From contig NZ_JNXI01000025.1 of the NCBI RefSeq assembly GCF_000717055.1, positions 34,465 to 98,464 of the forward strand: a stretch of DNA of 64,000 nucleotides, given 5' to 3'. Under the pieces are notes generated by a model. That model saw nothing but the letters and a program-made list of their open reading frames with translations, made no database searches and was not told the DNA's origin. Shown here piece by piece: positions 59,058-64,000 of this stretch. Within the stretch, counting starts at the first letter, position 1. Each line of letters opens with the position of its first letter. This stretch comes from Streptomyces iakyrus. Its GTDB lineage: Bacteria > Actinomycetota > Actinomycetes > Streptomycetales > Streptomycetaceae. The position numbers and the translations under genes are program-made.

Positions 59058-59405
59058 TCAGTTGAGGCTTTGGGGTGATGACATCCAGGCGAAGGCGTCG
59101 GCTGTTCGGGTAGCCAGCGATCCACGCTGCCAGGAATCGGTTATGTCGGTCCAGCGGCCGAGTCGGGCGCTGCGCGCGCCGTGTTCTGCTGCTTGGTCAT
59201 AGTAGAGAGTGAACCTGTAGACCCTGCCTTCCTCGGAAATCACCTGGCCGTCCTCGTGATCGGGGCCCTCCTGCAAGAGGTCAACGACGATCGTGCGGTC
59301 CGGATCAAGCCGCTGAGCCTTCAGAAGCTCCCGCAACCGGATCCACAGGTCGTAGTCGCTGGTCCGCAGGAGACCGGTGTACTGAACGACGATGCTTGAC
59401 ACCAT
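59058..59405 (-). CDS. Hypothetical protein, 115 aa
   Basis: A 115-residue protein: VQYTGLLRTSDYDLWIRLRELLKAQ, then DRTIVVDLLQEGPDHEDGQVISEEGRVYRFTLYY, then WTDITDSWQR. It resembles small hypothetical proteins common in Streptomyces, perhaps immunity-like, but I cannot name a family. ATG 59405 has GAGG close upstream. It lies in the second island segment between two TGGCACG motifs. Confidence 0.6.
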   Translation of the reverse strand: MVSSIVVQYTGLLRTSDYDLWIRLRELLKAQRLDPDRTIVVDLLQEGPDHEDGQVISEEGRVYRFTLYYDQAAEHGARSARLGRWTDITDSWQRGSLATRTADAFAWMSSPQSLN

Positions 59406-59586
59406 GACCTCATGATCGATCCGGAAAGCGGCGAAGGGAAACCGGCCGCTGAGAAGCTGGCGGTAGCCATCAGCTTGGGAAGCTTGAATCATCTGTGGCT
59501 GGTTGCCGGACTGACCTGCGGCGGAGCGGCTATGGGGACTGGTCGGCGACCTGCTCCCGCCATTCCCCGTGGTTCCCCGCAGGATT

Positions 59587-59604
59587 TGGCACGGTTCTGG
59601 CACG
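59587..59604 (+). repeat. TGGCACG-N4-TGGCACG motif, copy 4
   Basis: Two perfect TGGCACG blocks with spacer GTTC, about 180 bases beyond the start of the minus-strand gene and 415 bases before the integrase start. Confidence 0.6.
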
Positions 59605-60018
59605 GTGGGGCCTCGGTCGGGTGCGGCCTCGCGGTCACCGACCATGCGCTTAGAAGATGCGGGCACACCGCAGCTGGCGGGACCAGCGGGTTCAAGGGGG
59701 TTCCGTGACAGGCCGTCGGGTGTTGTCGCCGTTCGCGCTCGTTGCCGTCTGCGTTGCGTAACTCACGCCGATGGCTGACCGCACTCGGGTAGCCCGATAG
59801 GCCCTAGATGGGATGTGTGAATGCGCGAGGCAACGTCTATTCGTAGATGTCGGCGTTGGATTTGAGCAAAATAGCACCCGACACCGGGCAGACATCGGAG
59901 TCGCTGCGTAGGTCGGCCGACACGTCCGTATCCCGGAGAGCGCACTGAACGCCTTTATCGACGCCCATACGGTGCAGCCGATCGACCACCGGCGTAGCTC
60001 CCTGCGGAGGGCTGCCTG
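59605..60018. other. Stretch upstream of the integrase without a supported gene
   Basis: About 410 bases where an excisionase gene would be expected. A 43-codon minus-strand frame (59837-59968) has reasonable composition but no start signal and no recognisable motif; I do not call it. Confidence 0.4.
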
Positions 60019-61176
60019 ATGGCCAACAAGAAGGGAAGATGACGGGACTTCGGCTCGGTCCGGCAGCTTCCGTCGGGCCGTTGGCAGGTCCGCTACCGGG
60101 ACCCGGAGACGGGACAACTGCGCCCGGCGGAGAAGACCTACCCGACCAGACAGACGCCCAAGTCGCGCTGACACACATCGAGTCGGACATCACGCGGGGG
60201 CAGTGGTCGGACCCGGACGCCAGGGCAGTGAACTTCCAGGAGTAGGCCACCGCGTGGCTGCGGGACCGGAAGCTCGCTGACCGGACCCGTGAGCGGAACG
60301 AGTCGGTGATGCGGCTGCACATCCTGCCCACCTTCGGAGCCGGGAGCGTGGCCGACGTGACAACGGCCCGGGTGCGTAGCTGGCGCGGCAAACTCCTCGC
60401 TGCCGGCATCGGGGAGCCGACGGTGGTCAAGGCGTACCAACTGCTGCGCGCTCTGATGAACACCGCCGTGGACGATGAGCTGATCCGCCGCAACCCGTGC
60501 CGCATGAAAGGTGCGGACCGCTACGACGTGCCCGAACGGCCTGTTCTCACGGTGGCAGAGGTCTTCACCGTGGCCGACTCGATGGCGCCGCGCTATCGGC
60601 TGCTCGTGCTCTTGGCGGCCTTCACCACTCTGCGGTTCGGGGAGCTGGCGGCCCTGCGGCGTCGGGACATCGACCTGGAGGCGCTGACCGTCACCGTGCG
60701 CCGTGCCCAGGCCGAGTTGCAGGACGGTCGGCTCTTCGACAAGGCGCCGAAGTCCGCGGCCGGGGTGCGCTCCGTTGCCCTTCCCGGCCGAACTCCTCGA
60801 CGCGGTCACGCACCACCTGGAGCACTTCGCCGCTCCCGGCCGTGACGGGCACGTCTTCGTCGGGCCGCAGGGTGGGCAGTTGAGGCGCAGCAACTTCCGC
60901 GACGACTGGGTCAAGGCCCGGAAGGCAGCTGGCGTCACGGCCGAACTGCACTTTCACGACCTACGGCACACGGGCAACGCGCTCGCCTCCACGGCCGGGG
61001 CCAGCACGCGGGAGCTGATGACGCGGATGGGGCACAGTAGCTCCCGAGCCGCGCTGATCTATCAGCACATGACCAGCGACCGGGATAGGGCCATCGCGGA
61101 CCGCCTTGGGGCCATGATCCGGGGTGGTGGGGGAGCGACCTCCGACGCCTCCGGCGAGGACCCTGCAGGCCCGTAG
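60019..61176 (+). pseudogene. int: Tyrosine recombinase (integrase), multiply disrupted
   Basis: The conceptual protein runs from ANKKGR at ATG 60019 through RDFGSVRQLPSGRWQVRYRDP to LGAMIRGGGG. Lesions seen: TGA at 60040 (expected Trp), a one-base shift near 60150, TAG at 60243 (expected Tyr), and another one-base shift near 60770-60790. Catalytic features are otherwise present: Arg in TTLRFGELAAL, HDLRH, and the Tyr in LIYQHMT. It is the SAM-like/phage-integrase type of actinomycete integrative elements. It cannot make a full-length protein as read. A terminator and tRNA fragment C follow. Confidence 0.85.
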
Positions 61177-61195
61177 TGGCCCGCCCTGAAACGCC

Positions 61196-61238
61196 GAAGG
61201 GCCAGCCCGGGAGGAAACCCCTCCTGGGCTGGTCCTTC
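61196..61238. terminator. Island terminator, copy 2
   Basis: GAAGGGCCAGCCCGGGAGG pairs with CCCCTCCTGGGCTGGTCCTTC. It lies 20 bases after the integrase stop and is the counterpart of 58042-58087 and 61836-61873. Confidence 0.75.
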
Positions 61239-61244
61239 TCTCTA

Positions 61245-61269
61245 TGTCCCGGCCGGATTCGAACCTGCG
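61245..61269 (-). repeat. tRNA-Arg(CCU) 3'-end fragment C (short, diverged)
   Basis: 25 bases (TGTCCCGGCCGGATTCGAACCTGCG on the plus strand, shown in two parts: acceptor/T-stem and T-loop) match the tRNA 3' end with several changes, then similarity stops. Its place right after integrase and terminator supports an old attachment site. Confidence 0.5.
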
Positions 61270-61363
61270 TGGCATCGAAGCCACGGGTCGCCTGTTTCCT
61301 CCGATTCGCCCGCGATGGCGGTACGGACATGGCAGCCTATGAGCGGCAATGAAAGGACCGGAG

Positions 61364-61672
61364 ATGCCCATTCTCTTCTTCGCCGCCGCTGGTGCCCTCT
61401 TTGCAGGCGGAATTGCAGGTGGAGCCGGCGGAGGGTGGTACCTGTGGAGGCGTGGTCAGCAGGAAGCGGCCAAGCGGCTGCAGCATCAGGACGCCGAGGC
61501 CGCGAAGCAGGCGCTTAGGGATGCCACTGACCTTGCTGACCTGCGTAGCAAGGCGCAAGAGGCCGGCTTGAACCCGGATGAGGTCGTTGCCGGATACGAG
61601 ACGTTGCGAGACTCACAGTTGTCTCCTGAGGACGTGCTCCAGGGGCTGAGCCGGGCTGCCATCACCGGTTGA
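61364..61672 (+). CDS. Small membrane-anchored protein, 102 aa
   Basis: A 102-residue protein: an N-terminal Gly/Ala-rich membrane helix (about residues 2-22), a charged helical linker (RRGQQEAAKRLQHQDAEAAKQ) and a C-terminal EVVAGYETLRDSQLSPEDVLQGL segment. ATG 61364 is six bases after AAAGGA; ATG 61349 is possible. The only gene of the third island segment. No family recognised. Confidence 0.6.
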   Translation: MPILFFAAAGALFAGGIAGGAGGGWYLWRRGQQEAAKRLQHQDAEAAKQALRDATDLADLRSKAQEAGLNPDEVVAGYETLRDSQLSPEDVLQGLSRAAITG

Positions 61673-61801
61673 ACAACTTCGCCTCGTCGTACGATCTTCC
61701 GCATTTCGCGGTGTTCGTGAGCGGCGGTCACTCACGCAGCGATCATGCTCATCTGGGCCCGGCTTGTCGGCTGCGGATGCTTCCGACTCATTGGTGCGTA
61801 C

Positions 61802-61819
61802 TGGCACGCTTGTGGCACG
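61802..61819 (+). repeat. TGGCACG-N4-TGGCACG motif, copy 5
   Basis: Two perfect TGGCACG blocks with spacer CTTG, 64 bases from the tRNA 3' end and just before terminator copy 3. Confidence 0.65.
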
Positions 61820-61835
61820 ACCCCTGACATGACGA

Positions 61836-61873
61836 GGGGCCAGCCTGGGAGGAAACCCCTCCTGAGCTGGCCC
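61836..61873. terminator. Island terminator, copy 3
   Basis: GGGGCCAGC...GGGAGG / CCCCTCC...GCTGGCCCT hairpin adjacent to the tRNA 3' end. No integrase gene end precedes this copy, so the element that carried it has lost its integrase. Confidence 0.72.
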
Positions 61874-61882
61874 TTCTGGCTG

Positions 61883-61955
61883 TGCCCCCGGCAGGATTCG
61901 AACCTGCGACACCCGCTTTAGGAGAGCGGTGCTCTATCCCCTGAGCTACGAAGGC
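61883..61955 (-). tRNA. tRNA-Arg (anticodon CCU)
   Basis: 73 bases fold as a complete cloverleaf: acceptor GCCTTCG/CGGGGGC (with two G-T pairs), D-arm GCTC/GAGC, anticodon stem CCGCT/AGCGG with loop CTCCTAA, variable GTGTC, and T-arm GCAGG/CCTGC. The anticodon is at 61920-61922. CCA is not encoded. It reads AGG codons. Its 3' half is duplicated at 55945 and 58092 and partly at 61245, showing that it is an integration target; integration restored the gene each time. Confidence 0.95.
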
Positions 61956-62079
61956 AGTGGCATCGGACGCAAGCAGCGTCACGCCTGTGGTCTGGGAGGA
62001 CCACAGGCGTCAGCGTACCGGATGCCGGTCGGGCGGGTGTGGGGGTCACGTCAGAGGGGTGGGCCGGGACGGTGGGGGT

Positions 62080-63714
62080 TCAGGACGGCGGGACGTGCGT
62101 GAAGCGTGCTGCCGTGTGGAAGTCCGTCTGGATGCGCGTCGCCGTCACCGTCAGTTCCGGGAGGAGGTCCGTCACGCACTCCCCCGGGGTGCGGCGGCTG
62201 GCGTGGAGTGCTGTGTTCAGGGCCGCCACCACCCGGCCCGACCGGTCGCGGATCGGGACCGCGATCGAGCGGAGGCCTTCTTCCAGCTCCTCGTCCACCA
62301 GGGCGTATCCCTGGGAGCGGACCGAGGCCAGGGCCGCGTCGTCACGGGTGTCCGCCAGCAGGACCCTGCCCAGTGCCGTCGCGTAGGCCGGCAAGCGCGT
62401 GCCCACCGTGATGTGCACGCTCATCACCCGGGCCGTGGTCACCCGGGCCGTGAACTGGATCTCCTTGCCGGAGTCCGACAGCACCGCCAGTGACGTCGAC
62501 TCGTGGATGCGGGACGTCAGGTCGGCCAGGTGGGGCTGGGCGATCTCGGACAGGTTGGTGCGGGACAGGGGCGGGAAGCCGAGGGAGAGGACTCGCGGCG
62601 TCGGGGTGAAGGTGCGGCCGGCCGGGGCCACCAGGCCCAGGTGTTCGTAGGTGATCAGGGCCCGGCGGGCCGTCGCCCGGGCCAGGCCCGTCGCCCGGGC
62701 CACCTCCGTCAGGGTCAGCTCCTCCCTGCCCTCGCCGAAGGCCGTGAGGACGGTCAGTCCCCGGGCCAGGGATTCGATGAACTCGCGGCCCAGTTGCTGC
62801 TTGGAGGCGCCCGTCCAGAGCGCCAGGTCCGCGGGAGGCGGGCCGGGCTCGGGGGGCGGGGTGTCGCGCAGTTCGCGTTCCATCGCCTCGACCGTGGACC
62901 GCAGCCTCGGGAGGAGGGCCGTGCGCAGGTCGTGCGCGGTGTGGCGGCTCGTGTGACTGACCACGCTCGCCACGCTCGCGATCCGTCCGTCCGCTCCCGG
63001 GGTGCGGATCGGTACCGAGATCGCCACCAGACCCGGCTCGATCAACTGGTCGTCGAGGGACCAGCCGTTGGCGGACGCCTCTTCCGTGCGGCGGACGAAG
63101 GCGTCATCGTCCCGCGCGTCCGGTCTGTGGGTCCGTGGCGGTACGGCCGTGAAGGACAGGTCCCTCGGGTCCGCCGCCCTGCGGTCACGCCAGCGCTGCC
63201 AGTCCGCAGCCGTCCACTCCGTCGCGAACAGCGGTCCGGGGGCGGTGCGTTCGGCCGGGAGCAGGTCGCCGATGCGGAAGCTGAGGGACATCGCGCGGCG
63301 GCGGGTCGCCTGGTGGATGAAGCGGATGCCGTCCTGGTCGGTGACCGCGAGGGAGACCGACTCGTCCAGTTCGTCTGCCAGGGCGTCCGCGTGCGGCGAG
63401 AGCAGAGCGGGGAGGCGCAGGGCCGACAGGTAGGCGTTGCCCAGTTCCATCAGGCGGGGGGACAGGTGGACGTCCCGGCCGTCGAAGCGGACGTAACCCA
63501 TGCGGGCGAGGGTGGCCGTGATGCGGTCGACCGTGGAGCGGGCGAGGCCGGTGGCGCGTTCCAGGCCGCTCAGGCTCAGTGTGCCGTTCGCCTCCGTCAG
63601 CTCCCGCAGCACCGCGATGCCCCGGATGAGGGGAGCGACCGCCTCCGCGGGGACGTTCCCGTCGGTACCAGTACCAGTACCAGTAATCGTCTCGGGCATG
63701 GGCTTCGCTGGCAT
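62080..63714 (-). CDS. Tandem IclR-type transcriptional regulator
   Basis: A 544-residue protein made of two complete IclR units: winged helix plus effector domain at about residues 27-275, and a second set at about 310-535. Both helix-turn-helix regions are clear (LERATGLARSTVDRITATLARMGY and VARATGLARATARRALITYEHLGL). Normal IclR proteins are about 250 residues. Fused forms are known in Streptomyces beside aromatic-acid (beta-ketoadipate) genes, so a role there is possible. ATG 63714 follows GGAGA by five bases. Likely controls genes beyond the right edge. Confidence 0.85.
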   Translation of the reverse strand: MPAKPMPETITGTGTGTDGNVPAEAVAPLIRGIAVLRELTEANGTLSLSGLERATGLARSTVDRITATLARMGYVRFDGRDVHLSPRLMELGNAYLSALRLPALLSPHADALADELDESVSLAVTDQDGIRFIHQATRRRAMSLSFRIGDLLPAERTAPGPLFATEWTAADWQRWRDRRAADPRDLSFTAVPPRTHRPDARDDDAFVRRTEEASANGWSLDDQLIEPGLVAISVPIRTPGADGRIASVASVVSHTSRHTAHDLRTALLPRLRSTVEAMERELRDTPPPEPGPPPADLALWTGASKQQLGREFIESLARGLTVLTAFGEGREELTLTEVARATGLARATARRALITYEHLGLVAPAGRTFTPTPRVLSLGFPPLSRTNLSEIAQPHLADLTSRIHESTSLAVLSDSGKEIQFTARVTTARVMSVHITVGTRLPAYATALGRVLLADTRDDAALASVRSQGYALVDEELEEGLRSIAVPIRDRSGRVVAALNTALHASRRTPGECVTDLLPELTVTATRIQTDFHTAARFTHVPPS

Positions 63715-63934
63715 CGGTTCTCCGGTACGGCGGCCGCTACGACCATGACAGCCGGTCGGCCGCGACGACCGCGACGGTCGCGGTCACGCCCACCGTAATC
63801 CGGAAAGCGCGGCCGGGTGGCCGGGGGCCGGTGGCCGAGGGCGAGGGCCTGGGGCCAAGGGCCGGGCGGTGACCGTCCCCACAACCTCGCGCGTGCCGCG
63901 GCCGCCCCCCATCGGCACCAGCGCCCCCACCCCC

Positions 63935-64000
63935 CTACCCCCTCGTCACCCGCAACCCATACCCCTCCTCCACACCGACCCCCGCCGCCCCCGCCAAGCC
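63935..64000 (-). CDS. C-terminal end of an unidentified protein (cut by the window edge)
   Basis: A minus-strand frame open from the right edge to TAG at 63935-63937 reads AGVGVEEGYGLRVTRG at its end, with typical Streptomyces codon use. Only 21 residues are visible, too few for a family. The stretch 63715-63934 between it and the IclR gene holds no other gene that I can see. Confidence 0.4.
   Translation of the reverse strand, partial: GLAGAAGVGVEEGYGLRVTRG

Noticed and set aside
59837..59968. A 43-codon minus-strand gene upstream of the integrase
   Set aside because: Composition is acceptable but there is no ribosome-binding site, motif or conserved context.
63664..63684. GTACCA triplet micro-repeat as a regulatory array
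   Set aside because: It encodes a short Thr-Gly run at the N-terminus of the IclR protein and is better explained as a coding microsatellite.

Overview
The window is a high-G+C actinomycete chromosome segment, almost certainly Streptomyces. Third codon positions are nearly all G or C, GTG starts and 4-base stop/start overlaps are common, and several gene sets are Streptomyces hallmarks: the 5' part of the regulator gene afsR, the F420 gene fbiC, the XRE-DUF397 pair scr1/scr2, a D-Ala-D-Ala carboxypeptidase of the SCO4439 type followed by a GPP34 protein, and a glutathione peroxidase. From memory this order matches the SCO4426-SCO4444 stretch of S. coelicolor, with insertions.

Layout. 1-1.6 kb: afsR, cut by the left edge. 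1.8-9.3 kb: a six-gene catabolic block on the + strand (amidohydrolase, F420/flavin LLM oxidoreductase, SDR, second LLM oxidoreductase, N-acyl-D-amino-acid-deacylase-like amidohydrolase, aldehyde dehydrogenase). 9.3-13.5 kb: a deazaflavin-dependent reductase, a nuclease/phosphatase-fold protein, a PHP metallohydrolase and a third LLM enzyme. 13.5-16.1 kb: fbiC, which makes the F420 chromophore. 16.1-19.8 kb: GT-C-like membrane protein, GtrA flippase and GT2 glycosyltransferase, then a degenerate L,D-transpeptidase-like secreted protein. 19.8-26.3 kb: a TetR/hydrolase divergon, a GNAT, a DUF2165 protein, a STAND-like NTPase-TPR protein and an ATPase-fold regulator with candidate indels. 26.3-29.7 kb: a second SDR divergon that shares an operator with the first catabolic block, then a sodium:solute symporter. 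29.7-45.5 kb: cell-envelope, regulatory and efflux genes ending in a secreted GH11 xylanase. 45.5-55.9 kb: accessory genes, including a 5'-truncated IS605-type tnpB, a broken VOC gene, an epoxide hydrolase/CGNR regulator divergon and a membrane-anchored Nudix-like protein. 55.9-61.9 kb: an island of decayed integrated elements stacked on a tRNA-Arg(CCU) gene. 62-63.7 kb: a tandem IclR regulator.

How the parts connect. Four perfect copies of CTGACG-N3-CGTCAG sit upstream of 1857, 4921 (two copies) and between 27112 and 27198. They tie two catabolic loci 22 kb apart into one probable regulon whose regulator is not obviously in the window. Several encoded enzymes belong to families that use F420, and fbiC lies among them. 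The tRNA-Arg island shows repeated integration: three partial copies of the tRNA 3' end, three copies of one terminator, an integrase pseudogene plus an integrase relic, and five copies of TGGCACG-N4-TGGCACG (one with two mismatches) that look like recombinase or excisionase binding sites.
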